NCBI RefSeq assembly: GCF_006974105.1
Contig: NZ_CP036282.1
Span: forward strand, 1,488,001 to 1,552,000
Length of the DNA: 64,000 nucleotides
DNA from: Rhodoferax aquaticus
GTDB taxonomy: Bacteria; Pseudomonadota; Gammaproteobacteria; Burkholderiales; Burkholderiaceae_C
Reading direction: 5' to 3'
In this document: piece after piece, positions 26,039-35,293 of the stretch
How positions within the stretch are numbered: the first letter of the stretch is position 1
Layout of the letters: the number at the start of each line of letters is the position of its first letter
The notes under the pieces: model-generated
Databases searched by the model: none
What the model saw: the letters and a program-made list of their open reading frames with translations, nothing else
Told to the model about the DNA's origin: nothing
Made by a program: the position numbers and the translations under genes

Positions 26039-26776
26039 CTACTTGACTAAGCCGTATCGCTTTTCAATCGCTATGAGCGTGCCATCCGCCTTGATGGTCT
26101 GCATGCCTTTGTTAAAGGCTTCGATGATTTCTTTGTGCCTAGGGTTCTTGAGCCCTGCGGATACGTACAACGGGTTGGTCGCCAAGGCATTGCTGGTGAA
26201 GTCCAGTTGCTCGGCGATATTGGGCTCCAAACGGCGCATAAACACTTTGGCGGCAATTTCGTCCTCGGGTGTGAGGTCAATGCGTTTGAGCAACAGTTTT
26301 TTGATATTGAGATCAAGCCCGGTGACTTCTTCACGGGTGAAGTGGGTGGCTGCATTGAACGCATCGTTGTAACCGTAGCCCCGAATGACCCCTATGCGTT
26401 TGCCACTCAGGCTGTCCAAACCATTGAACTCAAACGGATCGTCTTTGCGCTTTAAAAATTTTATTTTGCTCACCGCATAGGGCACGCTAAACAGCATCTC
26501 TTTGACCCGGGCTTCCGTGCGCCACACATCTACCAAAATGTCGAAACGGCCATCCATCACACCTTTTTCGGCACGGGCCCAAGGCATCATCTCCAGCTTG
26601 ACGCGGTAGCCCTGGGTTTTAAACGCGGCGCGGGCAATTTCCATGGCCAAGCCATCGCCGGGCATTTGCGGGTCCACGTAAGGGGGGTATGGGTCCGCCG
26701 CGGCGACCAGTGTTTTCTCTTGAGCCCCCGCCAGCAGGGGTAGGCACAGCGCCGCAAGTAGCAGTAGTTTGCGCAT
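26039..26776 (-). CDS. Stand-alone family-3 periplasmic solute-binding protein
   Basis: A 245-residue protein with a signal peptide (residues 1-20, ending LLAGAQ) and an SBP_bac_3 fold, as in amino-acid ABC transporters. ATG 26776 is chosen with GGAGAG upstream; the longer frame adds eight residues before the signal peptide. No permease or ATPase gene is near, so it may serve a transporter encoded elsewhere or act in sensing. Confidence 0.85.
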   Translation of the reverse strand: MRKLLLLAALCLPLLAGAQEKTLVAAADPYPPYVDPQMPGDGLAMEIARAAFKTQGYRVKLEMMPWARAEKGVMDGRFDILVDVWRTEARVKEMLFSVPYAVSKIKFLKRKDDPFEFNGLDSLSGKRIGVIRGYGYNDAFNAATHFTREEVTGLDLNIKKLLLKRIDLTPEDEIAAKVFMRRLEPNIAEQLDFTSNALATNPLYVSAGLKNPRHKEIIEAFNKGMQTIKADGTLIAIEKRYGLVK

Positions 26777-26865
26777 AAAGCTCTCCGGGTGATGTAACAA
26801 CCCCAGTGTTTAGGTATCCAACGAATTTGGGTGCCAGTATCGCATTAGCCCGGCTTTAAAGCAGC

Positions 26866-27957
26866 CTATTCCTGCAAAAGCGCGGCTACACCAGCGGCGA
26901 AACGGTCTACATCTTGCGCTGTGGTGTCCCACCCAGTGAGCCAGCGCACTTGGTGAATGGCAGGCTCCCAATTCCAAAACATGCACCACTGGGCCAGCGG
27001 CGCAATAGCAGCCTGCGGCAAGATGGGAAAGAGCCCATTGGACGTAGGCGCCAAGGGGTAGCTCACGCCGGGCAAATGGCGTGTGGCCTCATACAGGCGC
27101 TGCGCCATGGCGTTGCTGTGCAGGCCGAGCCCAATCCATAGGTCGTCTTGCAGCAAGGCATTGAACTGGGCCGCCACAAAGCGCATTTTGGAGGGCAGCT
27201 GGTTCACCTGTTTGCGCACATAGATGGCGCGCTTGGCATACACGGGGTTGAAGTACACCACAGCTTCACCAAAGGCCAGGCCCGCCTTGGTGCCGCCAAA
27301 GCTCAGCACGTCCACGCCCGCATCCACCGTCATGGCGCGGGCGTCGGCCAAGGTGCCACCCGCAGCAGCCACGGCATTGGCAAAGCGGGCACCGTCCATA
27401 TGTACGCGCATGCCCAGCTTCTTGGCCTCGATGCACAAGGCCTTGACTTCTTGCGCACTGTAGACCGCGCCCATCTCAGTGCACTGGGTGATGGACAGCA
27501 CGCCGGGTTGCGCCGAGTGCTGGTTACCCACCATGCTGCGCAAAGCGGTGACTTGCTCGGGGCGAATTTTGCCGTCGGGCGAGGGCAGCAGCAGCAGCTT
27601 GGCACCCATGGCGCGCTCGGGCGCACCCGTCTCTGACACCGCAATGTGGGCTTGGTCGCTGCACACCACGCACTCACCCGCTTGCAGCAAAGAGGTCAGC
27701 GCCATCACATTGGCACCGGTTCCCCCCCACACTAGCAAGCTCTCGGTTTGATCGCCAAAAATGGTTTTGAAACGGCCCAATGCCTCTTGGGTCCATGGGT
27801 CAGCGCCATAGGCTAGCGCATGGCCGGTGTTGCAGTCCACAAAGGCTTGCACCACTGCGGGGTGTGCGCCCGCTGAGTTGTCGCTGGCAAGTGTGCGCTC
27901 AGGGCGTGCCAGGGAGGAGAGGGCAGTGTGAAATTCTGGGGCAGGGGTTTGGGACAT
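26866..27957 (-). CDS. L-threonine aldolase-type PLP enzyme
   Basis: A 363-residue fold-type I PLP enzyme of the threonine aldolase family, which cleaves beta-hydroxy amino acids to glycine and an aldehyde. SDNSAGAHPAV and GGTGANVMAL near the N-terminus, RVHMDGARFANA (cofactor-binding Asp) and SFGGTKAGLAFGEAVVY (Schiff-base Lys) are clear. The family is usually about 340-350 residues. It is preceded on the same strand by the ferredoxin gene with a 79-bp gap; a shared transcript is possible. Confidence 0.9.
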   Translation of the reverse strand: MSQTPAPEFHTALSSLARPERTLASDNSAGAHPAVVQAFVDCNTGHALAYGADPWTQEALGRFKTIFGDQTESLLVWGGTGANVMALTSLLQAGECVVCSDQAHIAVSETGAPERAMGAKLLLLPSPDGKIRPEQVTALRSMVGNQHSAQPGVLSITQCTEMGAVYSAQEVKALCIEAKKLGMRVHMDGARFANAVAAAGGTLADARAMTVDAGVDVLSFGGTKAGLAFGEAVVYFNPVYAKRAIYVRKQVNQLPSKMRFVAAQFNALLQDDLWIGLGLHSNAMAQRLYEATRHLPGVSYPLAPTSNGLFPILPQAAIAPLAQWCMFWNWEPAIHQVRWLTGWDTTAQDVDRFAAGVAALLQE

Positions 27958-28036
27958 GGTGGGCTTGGCTAAAAAGGGGCGCTGGCATCCCGCTTGCGTG
28001 CGAATGCTCAGGGTGCCCCCATTTTAGAGTTGCCTG

Positions 28037-28366
28037 TTAGGGCGCGCCGCGCTGCAGGGTGATGGCCTTCTCGGGGCACGCGGTGACGCACAGTCCGCAG
28101 GCCCGGCAAGCCTCGGGGTGAACCACGTGGACTTGCTTCCAACCGTGCACAAAGCCTTTGACTTTGCCTTTCAGTGTGAGGGTGGAGCGCTGGTCTTTGG
28201 GCAGTGTGCCCATGGCAAACACATCGACCGGGCACACGTCCACACACGGGCCCTTGCCCTCACAGCGGTTGGGGTTGACGTGAGGAACCAAAAAGCCGGG
28301 CGGGTGCTTGAAATGGCTGGCGTTGCCGCGTGCGCTGAGAGTGTGGTTGTTGTTTGGGTTTGTCAT
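28037..28366 (-). CDS. Bacterial-type ferredoxin with two [4Fe-4S] motifs
   Basis: A 109-residue protein with an atypical first cluster (CEGKGPCVDVCPVDVF) and a standard second cluster (CRACGLCVTACPEKAI, about residues 88-103), so it probably carries two 4Fe-4S centres. The segment between them (KGKVKGFVHGW) is longer than in minimal ferredoxins. The electron partner is unknown. It is divergent from the MBL hydrolase gene. Confidence 0.88.
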   Translation of the reverse strand: MTNPNNNHTLSARGNASHFKHPPGFLVPHVNPNRCEGKGPCVDVCPVDVFAMGTLPKDQRSTLTLKGKVKGFVHGWKQVHVVHPEACRACGLCVTACPEKAITLQRGAP

Positions 28367-28520
28367 AGGCCGCTATGGTGCGTGCGCACGTGCTTGGCTA
28401 TGTTGCGCCAGAGTTCCGGTTTGTTGCAGTTTGTTTCAATGCCCATGGCGGGGCTTTCGCTGCGTGTTGAGATGGGCGACACTCGGCGCCTACAACGACT
28501 TCACGCTTGGCCCTTTAGCT

Positions 28521-29537
28521 ATGAAACCTTCTCACCACCTTGGCAACCAGCGCTTTGGCAACACCGACCCCCGTGTGGTCATTGGCAACTTCCCTTGGTA
28601 TGAAATGGTGTGGCGCTCACTGCGCGGCGACTTCAAGCCCCAGTCGGAGCCTGCGGGTGGCTACGCGGCATTTGCCCGCGCGTGGAGCGTGCCGGTAGAC
28701 CATGCACGTTTGGCCCAGCGGCAAGAAGCCCCCGTGGTCACGTGGCTGGGCCATGTGAGTATCTTGCTGCAAGTGGCCGGGCTCAATGTGTTGATGGACC
28801 CCACCTTGGCCGACTACGCAGGCCCCATGGGCCGGGTGGGCGCTCCGCGCCGTGTACCGGCACCGCTGAGCCCTGAGCAACTGCCACTCATTGACGTAGT
28901 GCTCATCTCGCACAACCACTACGACCACCTGTGCGATGCCAGCATAGGCCGCTTGATGGCATCCGGCCAACGTCCGCGCTTTGTGGTGCCTCTGGGTTTG
29001 AAGGCCTGGTTTGACCGCCGCAACATCGAGAACGTGACCGAGCTGGACTGGTGGGGCAGCGTGCCGCTGTCGGACACTGTGCGTGTGCACTTTACGCCGG
29101 CGCAGCACTGGAGCCGCCGCACGCCATGGGACACCAATGCCTCGCTGTGGGGCGGCTATATGCTGGAGTGGACGCAGCCCTCGCAGGCCGCATGGCGGTT
29201 TTTGTTTCCCGGTGACACGGGTTATAGCCAAGACTTCAAGACCATTCGCCAGCGCCTAGGTGCCGTGGACTTTTTGGCGCTGCCCATTGGTGCCTATTTG
29301 CCGCGCGACTTCATGAAGTCCATGCACGTGAACCCCGAGGACGCGGTGCAGATGATGTTGGACCTAGAGGCCAAGCAATGCATGGGCGTGCACTGGGGCA
29401 CTTTTATGCTGACGCAAGAAGCGTTTGACCACCCGCCGCGCGACTTGGCTGCCGCTTTGAAGGCGCACGGCCTGCCGCTGGAGCGGGTGTGGCTGCTGCG
29501 CCACGGCGAAACCCGAGCAATTAGCCTAGCAGCTTGA
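28521..29537 (+). CDS. MBL-fold metallo-hydrolase, NAPE-PLD-like
   Basis: A 338-residue metallo-beta-lactamase-fold protein. LISHNHYDHLCD (about residues 125-136) is the HxHxDH metal motif. WLGHVSILLQVAGLNVLMDP and FPGDTGYSQDF resemble N-acylphosphatidylethanolamine phospholipase D and related bacterial enzymes. The frame is open further upstream, but MKPSHHLGNQRFGNTDP looks like the natural N-terminus; no strong ribosome site is visible. The 3' end overlaps the convergent MAPEG gene by 17 bp. The substrate is uncertain: a phospholipid-like phosphodiester, or another lactone or ester. Confidence 0.85.
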   Translation: MKPSHHLGNQRFGNTDPRVVIGNFPWYEMVWRSLRGDFKPQSEPAGGYAAFARAWSVPVDHARLAQRQEAPVVTWLGHVSILLQVAGLNVLMDPTLADYAGPMGRVGAPRRVPAPLSPEQLPLIDVVLISHNHYDHLCDASIGRLMASGQRPRFVVPLGLKAWFDRRNIENVTELDWWGSVPLSDTVRVHFTPAQHWSRRTPWDTNASLWGGYMLEWTQPSQAAWRFLFPGDTGYSQDFKTIRQRLGAVDFLALPIGAYLPRDFMKSMHVNPEDAVQMMLDLEAKQCMGVHWGTFMLTQEAFDHPPRDLAAALKAHGLPLERVWLLRHGETRAISLAA

Positions 29538-29925
29538 CCAGCATCCAGATAAACAGCCCCAGCTGAACACTCCACAGCGTGGCGCGCACCAGCACATGCA
29601 GTGGGCCTACGCCTACGAGGTGCACCAAGCTTTGGCCCACCCGTGCATACAGTACCCATGCGGCTACCGGTGCAATCACGTCCAGCTTGTTCATAGCCGC
29701 TGCGCCCAGCACGATGGCGGCAAACACCGGCAGGTTTTCTAGGCAGTTGGCGTGCGCGTCTTCCATGCGGGTGACCAAGCCTGCATCGTCACTAGGCTTG
29801 TTACGGCGTGGCCAGTGGTTAATGGCGGTACCACCCAAAAATCGCACGCCACGGTAGAGAAACACAATGGTGATCAGCAGCACCGTCCACGCGGTGAATC
29901 CCAGCAAGGCTTGTAAAGCAGTCAT
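29521..29925 (-). CDS. MAPEG-family membrane protein
   Basis: A 134-residue protein with four hydrophobic segments and the sequence RMEDAHANCLENLPVFAAI, typical of the MAPEG family (membrane-associated eicosanoid and glutathione metabolism). Bacterial members are mostly uncharacterised. ATG 29925 is used rather than the frame's earlier start 15 bases upstream. The stop codon lies inside the 3' end of the convergent MBL gene. Confidence 0.85.
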   Translation of the reverse strand: MTALQALLGFTAWTVLLITIVFLYRGVRFLGGTAINHWPRRNKPSDDAGLVTRMEDAHANCLENLPVFAAIVLGAAAMNKLDVIAPVAAWVLYARVGQSLVHLVGVGPLHVLVRATLWSVQLGLFIWMLVKLLG

Positions 29926-30029
29926 AGTGCGCACACCCAAGTTAAAAGGCCACCATACAGGGGCCGCCCGTTTTGCGCCAGCGTGTTTATGCGAGGGGCT
30001 TGGCTTGCGCCAACTAAAATTTGCAAACT

Positions 30030-30314
30030 ATGTTTCTAGTTGAACTCACCTATATCCAGCCCTTGTCGATGGTGGACGCTTTGGTGCCTGAGCACATCGA
30101 CTTTTTGAACCGCTTTTATGCCTCAGGGCACTTTTTGCTGTCAGGCCGCAAGGAGCCCCGCACGGGAGGCCTCATTCTTTGCAAAGCTGACTCACTCGCA
30201 GAGGTCAACGCCATCCTTGCCCAAGACCCTTTTGCCCGCGAGAAGCTTGCTCAATACAGCGTTACGGAGTTTTTGCCCTCGAAAGCCGCGCCCAGTTTGC
30301 AGTCCCTGCTTTAG
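30030..30314 (+). CDS. YciI-family protein
   Basis: A 94-residue protein of the YciI fold (dimeric alpha-beta barrel, related to muconolactone isomerase). It has the conserved His/Asp region EHIDFLNRFYASG and GRKEPRTGG. Function in the cell is unknown for most members. ATG 30030 is preferred over a TTG nine bases earlier. Its stop overlaps the convergent glutaminase gene by 4 bp. Confidence 0.85.
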   Translation: MFLVELTYIQPLSMVDALVPEHIDFLNRFYASGHFLLSGRKEPRTGGLILCKADSLAEVNAILAQDPFAREKLAQYSVTEFLPSKAAPSLQSLL

Positions 30315-31264
30315 TCGTGGTTCCAACCGGTGAGTTGCACCAAGCGTTCTAGTGCAAAGGCTCCCAGCACCGAGTTGCCCTTGGCGTCTAGCTCGGGGGA
30401 CCACACGCTGATGGTGCCGCGCCCCGGTGCAATGGCCACAATGCCACCACCCACCCCGGTTTTGATGGGCAGGCCAATGCGGTAGGCAAAGTCGCCAGAC
30501 GCATCGTAGGCACCGCAGGTCAGCATGAGCGCGTTCACACGGCGCGCGGCGTCGGCACTCAACACGTGTTCGCCCGGCTGGCTGCCTTTGGCCAAGTCCA
30601 CACCCCCATTGGCCAAGAACATGGTGGCTTGTGCCAGCTGGGTGCAGGTCATTTCGGTGGCGCACTGGCGGCAGTAGTTGTCCAGCACCAGCTCCGGCGG
30701 GTTATGAAAATTGCCGTAGCTCTTCATGAAGTACGCTAGCGCCATGTTGCGGTGGGCTGTGTCGCGCTCTGATTTTGCAATACGCACATTCCAAGTCAGC
30801 GCGGGGTCATCAGTGAGCCTGCGCAACGCACCCAGCATGGCCAAGTCCATATGGGCGTAGCGGCTGGTCAAAATATCGGTCACCACCAGCGCTCCCGCAT
30901 TGATAAACGGGTTGCGTGGAATGCCCCGCTCCGATTCGAGCTGCACCATGGAGTTGAACGCCGCCCCTGAAGGTTCGCGCCCCACACGCGTCCACAAGTC
31001 TTCACCCACCGCCTTGAGCGCCAACACAAAGGTGAAGAGCTTGGTAATGCTTTGTAGAGAAAACGGGGTGTGCGCATCGCCCACTGTGTAGCTGCTGCCA
31101 TCCACCATCGCCAAAGCCATGCCAAAGCGCCGTGCAGGCACCTCAGCCAAGGCGGGGATGTAGTTGGCTACCTCACCGCGCCCAAACAGGTCTTGAGCCT
31201 CGTTGGCAATTTGCTGGAGCACATCGTGCAGATGGCTATCTGTGGGGCGGGGCGTCTCAGTCAT
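30311..31264 (-). CDS. glsA: Glutaminase
   Basis: A 317-residue serine-dependent glutaminase that hydrolyses glutamine to glutamate and ammonia. It has the SxxK catalytic motif in FSLQSITKLF, and the family segments RNPFINAGALVV and SYGNFHNPPELVLDNYCRQC. Length matches the family. There is no signal peptide, so it is cytoplasmic. No glutamine-related neighbours are present. Confidence 0.93.
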   Translation of the reverse strand: MTETPRPTDSHLHDVLQQIANEAQDLFGRGEVANYIPALAEVPARRFGMALAMVDGSSYTVGDAHTPFSLQSITKLFTFVLALKAVGEDLWTRVGREPSGAAFNSMVQLESERGIPRNPFINAGALVVTDILTSRYAHMDLAMLGALRRLTDDPALTWNVRIAKSERDTAHRNMALAYFMKSYGNFHNPPELVLDNYCRQCATEMTCTQLAQATMFLANGGVDLAKGSQPGEHVLSADAARRVNALMLTCGAYDASGDFAYRIGLPIKTGVGGGIVAIAPGRGTISVWSPELDAKGNSVLGAFALERLVQLTGWNHD

Positions 31265-31351
31265 GGCGCAAATTCTAGGGGCGCTACCCCCTAGGCACTA
31301 TGCAAACTTGGTATCGGGTGCAGCGGTTTGCGGTATGGCCGTGCGCGCGAT

Positions 31352-31410
31352 AAATGCTATTCAATTGGTAGCTACTTGGGCAGTATTTACAAGCGATAGC
31401 GGCTTGTTTT
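31352..31410 (+). repeat. Short intergenic repeat, copy 2
   Basis: It begins AATGCTATTCAATTGGTAGC and ends near AAGCGATAGCGGC. This is a diverged copy of the intergenic repeat, placed between the glutaminase and lipoprotein genes. Confidence 0.5.
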
Positions 31411-31414
31411 CGGA

Positions 31415-31451
31415 GTTCAAACAGGGGCGTGCAACACGCCCCTGTTTGAAC
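31415..31451. terminator. Perfect 17-bp hairpin after the lipoprotein gene
   Basis: GTTCAAACAGGGGCGTG and its exact reverse complement are separated by three bases and touch the lipoprotein stop codon. There is no T-run on either side, so it is either a non-canonical terminator or an mRNA-stabilising hairpin. Confidence 0.55.
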
Positions 31452-32728
31452 TAAGTGCGCTGGCAGAAGTTCAGACGGTCCAAGCCTCCGTTTTGAAACA
31501 CAAACAAGGACGATGACAGCTGAAAGCCAAACTGATGTAGGGGCTGGTTGTTGCTGTCGGTACCTGTCATATGAAAGGCACCTGCCAAGTCGCGCTCCAC
31601 GCTGGTGCCCGTGTCATAGACCTTGTTGATCGCAATCACGGCAGCCTGGGAGCCGCCTACCAAGTTGAATGACGTGGGCGTGACACGGATGGTGCCGCCT
31701 GTGTTGCCATTGACTTGGATCGTGGGGCAGTAGAAGTTACCGGAGAACTTGGCGCTGTCGATGGCCTGTATGCGTGCGGCGACAAAAACGCCGGTGCGTC
31801 GCACGTTGGATGCGTTTAGCCAGTCTTGGTCAATGACTAACACCGGGCCCAGGTCTCCTGCCTGTATGTGGGCCTTGATATGGGTGACGCCGTTGGGCAG
31901 GGTTAAGGTGTTGCTGCCGGTGGGTGTGAGTGTGAGATTGCCCCCTGCGTTTGCAGCCAGTTGCAAGGTGACCGGGATTTGGGAGCCGTCGTTGGGAGTG
32001 GTGCCATCCAAGCGTAGGCAATTGCCACTGGCTGCGTTGTACTTGGCGCCAGGACACAGCTTGACCAAACCATTGCTTGCAATGTTCAAGGTGCCCGGCG
32101 TCGACGAGGGACTTTGCCCATTGGATTGGTTGCGCGCTTGATTGGCAAACACATAGTCGCCTGCCAAGCTGGTGATGGAAGCGCCCATGGCCAGCTTGCT
32201 GCCCGTGACCGCGGAGCTAAGGGTGGTGGTACCGTTGTGCCAGGAGACAGAGCCAATCAAGCTCTTGGTGCGGGTGTCGTACTTGATGGTGATGCTGCCA
32301 CCGTTGGCTTGACCGGGAGTGCCAAAGTTGCCGCTGTAGGTATCAATCGTTCCGCTGGTGGTCTTGGTAAACGTGCCTTCGTCTGAGGTTTGGGTCAGGC
32401 CATACGCAGTTTGTAGGGGGAGCAGTTTGAACTTAGACGTGAAAGCATTGAAAACAAAGCGCCATGTGTCGCCCACGTCGGCAGTCATGTCCATCGCTGA
32501 GGTGGCACCGGCAACCGCCGCAGTGTCGCCAGCAGACACCGCAATATCCGTGGCCCCCAGCGCGCTAGCCATGCTCGCTGAGCTACTGGCCACGTCATAG
32601 CTGGCGGGCGAGGGGGTTGCGGTGGCACTGCCGCCGCCTCCACCGCCACCACAGGCGGACAAGCCGAGGGCGAGCCCCAGCATAGAGGCGCTCAAAGCTA
32701 AGCGAGGTGTGTGATGGTTTGGTTTCAT
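31451..32728 (-). CDS. Glycine-rich lipoprotein, function unknown
   Basis: A 425-residue protein beginning with a type II signal peptide whose lipobox LGLSACG is followed by a run of seven glycines and then a Ser/Ala/Thr linker. Beta-strand-rich sequence follows, with alternating polar and hydrophobic residues and a CPGAKYNAASGNCLRL element that may form a disulfide. It is probably attached to the outer membrane. I do not recognise a family. ATG 32728 is chosen because the longer frame would start far upstream of the signal peptide. It is divergent from the histidine kinase gene, so it may be a target of that system. Confidence 0.8.
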   Translation of the reverse strand: MKPNHHTPRLALSASMLGLALGLSACGGGGGGGSATATPSPASYDVASSSASMASALGATDIAVSAGDTAAVAGATSAMDMTADVGDTWRFVFNAFTSKFKLLPLQTAYGLTQTSDEGTFTKTTSGTIDTYSGNFGTPGQANGGSITIKYDTRTKSLIGSVSWHNGTTTLSSAVTGSKLAMGASITSLAGDYVFANQARNQSNGQSPSSTPGTLNIASNGLVKLCPGAKYNAASGNCLRLDGTTPNDGSQIPVTLQLAANAGGNLTLTPTGSNTLTLPNGVTHIKAHIQAGDLGPVLVIDQDWLNASNVRRTGVFVAARIQAIDSAKFSGNFYCPTIQVNGNTGGTIRVTPTSFNLVGGSQAAVIAINKVYDTGTSVERDLAGAFHMTGTDSNNQPLHQFGFQLSSSLFVFQNGGLDRLNFCQRT

Positions 32729-32947
32729 TTCATTCCCTAGTGATTGACTGGTGAACACATGCCGCAAAGCCACGGGCGATGCCGACGTGCATTGCGGGGA
32801 CCAAAACATGTGTTTTCTGTTGTGTTGAAATTGCCATGTGCGGCCCAGCGGACTCGCCAAACCGCGCACCATGCACAGCTTAGGGACGTATGCGCTATGT
32901 GAGAATCACTCACCGGTTGACCCCTACCTACATTTGAAAAAAACTTC

Positions 32948-34585
32948 ATGCGCTTGATTCGCAATGTGCGTCGGCTGCCTCTGCGCGACGTGCTCACCCT
33001 TGCTACTGTTTTCTTGGTCTCCAGTGTGTTTGTGGTGGCGTGGGCGTTTTCCCAATGGACGGCGGCTATTGAAGATGGCAAGAACCGCTTTCGCGGGCAA
33101 ACCATTGGTTTCTTCACCAACTACTACGCCGAGATTCACCGCTCCTTGTCGCGTGGGCAGATGCTGTGGCTGGCGCTCAACGACGATGGGCAAAGCGTCA
33201 ACCGCAGCAGCTTTGCCAACTTTTGTGCGCAGCTTGGCTACGACGGCTTTGCCGCAGGCGTAGAACTGGTGGTGCTAGAAGGGGCCAGCGCAGGGCGCTA
33301 CCGCTGCGGCGTTCAAGGGCATAGCCCGCTGTTGCCCCAAGACAGTCAGACCCGTGCGCTGCTTTTGCGCAACTTCGCCAAGGGCTCGCTGATTGACCCA
33401 GCGAGCAGCACCGCCGCGGTGGCAGGGGAGGCTCCGCACTTGGAGTGGGTGTCGCCCATCGGTATGGCAGATGCGGCAGGCAAGGTCCAATTGACGGGCT
33501 ACATTCGCCTGCGCTACCGCTTGCAGCAGGCGCTAGACCGCGCCATGCAAGACCAACCTACGCATGCGGAATATGCGCTGGACGTGGGCAATGCACTCAA
33601 CGAGGGCGATGAGCGCCGGGACGCCTACCCGCCCAAGCCCATGCTGCAGTCCGCCCAATGGCCACCGGGGCAGTTTTCCGCGCGCACCCTAGGTGCGGGG
33701 CAGTTGGTGCCGCAATGGTTTACTTTCTATGACAACGTGGACTACCCCATGGGGGACGGCAAGGTGTACCGTCTCACCCTGTTTCAACGCAGTCCCGTGC
33801 TCACTTGGCTGGAGTGGCCTGCGGCGGGCACCTTGTCCATTGTGCTGGGCTGCGTGCTGGTGTTGCTGATCACTGGGATGAGCTACGCGCTGCTGTTTGC
33901 CCGCATGCGCATGCGCCGAACGGTGGAACTGCGCACCTTGCGTCTCAAGCGCCGCAGCCAAGCACTGCAGCACGCGCGCCACGAGCAGGGCTTGTTGGAG
34001 GCTGCGCTCTTAGACACCACTGAGCGCGAAAAACTGCGCCTCGGGGCGGAGTTGCACGACGGGGCAGGCCAGTCCTTAACCGGGGCGCGGCTCTTGGCCG
34101 ACAGCTTGGCGCTCACGCTGCATCCCGTGCCACCACTGCTCACGGCGCTGCAAAAGAGCTTGCAAACCGCCATCAACGCAGTGCGTGAAGGTGCGCGTGG
34201 CCTCACACCCGCCCCCTTGCTGGAAGACGGCTTAGAGCCCGCCTTGGCGGCGCTGGCCCGACAGTACGACAACAGTTCGGTGCGCGTGGAGTTGCAGTCG
34301 CACGCCCCCTTGACTGCCTTGGACCCTGAATCCAAGTTGCACATCTACCGCATCGCGCAAGAAGCGATCAACAACGCCGTACGCCACGGCGGAGCGCGCA
34401 AGGTCACGCTCACGCTGGGGGGAGCCCAGTTGCTCCAAGTGGAAGACGATGGCCAAGGTTTTGAGCCCGAGGGCGTGAAGACCGGCGTGGGTTTGCGCTC
34501 GCAGCAAATGCGTGCGGGCCTGATGGGGCGCAAGCTGGTCTTGCGGTCGCAGCCCGGTGCCGGCAGTGTGGTGTGCTTGCAATGA
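32948..34585 (+). CDS. Membrane sensor histidine kinase, NarL-partner type
   Basis: A 545-residue kinase. Transmembrane segments lie near residues 14-34 and 296-320, with a periplasmic sensor of about 260 residues between them that I do not recognise. A short coiled linker leads to the HisKA_3 box (REKLRLGAELHDGAGQS) with the phospho-accepting His at about residue 370. The HATPase domain follows (QEAINNAVRHGGA, VEDDGQGFEPEG, GVGLRSQQMRA). Its stop overlaps the next gene's ATG (ATGA). It should phosphorylate the adjacent LuxR-type response regulator. The signal is unknown. Confidence 0.92.
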   Translation: MRLIRNVRRLPLRDVLTLATVFLVSSVFVVAWAFSQWTAAIEDGKNRFRGQTIGFFTNYYAEIHRSLSRGQMLWLALNDDGQSVNRSSFANFCAQLGYDGFAAGVELVVLEGASAGRYRCGVQGHSPLLPQDSQTRALLLRNFAKGSLIDPASSTAAVAGEAPHLEWVSPIGMADAAGKVQLTGYIRLRYRLQQALDRAMQDQPTHAEYALDVGNALNEGDERRDAYPPKPMLQSAQWPPGQFSARTLGAGQLVPQWFTFYDNVDYPMGDGKVYRLTLFQRSPVLTWLEWPAAGTLSIVLGCVLVLLITGMSYALLFARMRMRRTVELRTLRLKRRSQALQHARHEQGLLEAALLDTTEREKLRLGAELHDGAGQSLTGARLLADSLALTLHPVPPLLTALQKSLQTAINAVREGARGLTPAPLLEDGLEPALAALARQYDNSSVRVELQSHAPLTALDPESKLHIYRIAQEAINNAVRHGGARKVTLTLGGAQLLQVEDDGQGFEPEGVKTGVGLRSQQMRAGLMGRKLVLRSQPGAGSVVCLQ

Positions 34586-35226
34586 ACGCAGCTTTTCACT
34601 CCATCTTGCTGGTCGACGACCACCCCATCGTGCGTATGGGCTTGGTGGCCTTATTGGCAGCACACTGCCCACAGGCCCCAGTGCGCGAGGCCGGCACGCT
34701 GGACGAGGCGCGCCAAGCCGTCGCCGCGGGTGCACCGCAGCTCACCCTCTTAGACATCAACCTAGGGCAAGGCAATGGCTTGACGCTGCTGCCGCTCTTA
34801 CGACAAGTGGGGAGCAAGGTGTTGGTGCTGTCGATTCGCGACGAGCTCAGCACCGTAGAAGCGGCCTTGGCTGCTGGTGCCCATGGCTACTTGGTCAAAG
34901 ACGCTGCCGGCGCGGAGCTGGCTAGCGCGCTCACTGAAATCGCCGAAGGCCGCCATTACGTACCTGCAAGCTTGGCTCAAAAACTGGCATGGCGCAAAGG
35001 CCCCATGGGTGTGCAGGGGGTGGATAGCTTGAGCCCGCGTGAGCTTGAAGTCTTGCTGCTGGTGGCCCAAGGCCTTGGTAAATCGGAAATGTCTCAGCGG
35101 CTAGGCATTAGCCCCAACACGGTGGAGACCCACCGCCAAAAACTGCGCGTCAAGCTCGGGCTGGATAACCAGCACGAATTGTTGAAGTTCGCTTTGGCGC
35201 ACTGTGGTCTGCAATCAGTAGGCTAA
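34582..35226 (+). CDS. LuxR/NarL-type response regulator
   Basis: A 214-residue regulator. The receiver domain has acidic residues Asp12-Asp13 (LLVDDHP), phospho-acceptor Asp58 (LTLLDINLG) and the conserved Lys in LVKDAAG. A C-terminal LuxR helix-turn-helix (LSPRELEVLLLVAQGLGKSE to VETHRQKLRVKLG, about residues 152-195) binds DNA. It is translated by a 4-bp overlap with the kinase gene, so the two form a cognate pair. Confidence 0.93.
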   Translation: MNAAFHSILLVDDHPIVRMGLVALLAAHCPQAPVREAGTLDEARQAVAAGAPQLTLLDINLGQGNGLTLLPLLRQVGSKVLVLSIRDELSTVEAALAAGAHGYLVKDAAGAELASALTEIAEGRHYVPASLAQKLAWRKGPMGVQGVDSLSPRELEVLLLVAQGLGKSEMSQRLGISPNTVETHRQKLRVKLGLDNQHELLKFALAHCGLQSVG

Positions 35227-35228
35227 TT

Positions 35229-35286
35229 ATTGCTATTGAAATAGTAGCTGCTTGCGCAATTGGTATGAGCGCTAGCGGCACTTTTC
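35229..35286 (+). repeat. Short intergenic repeat, copy 3
   Basis: It contains TAGTAGCTGCTTGCGCAATT followed by GGTATGAGCGCTAGCGGCAC. This is one of the better-preserved copies, located just after the response-regulator gene. Confidence 0.65.
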
Positions 35287-35293
35287 GCCAGGT

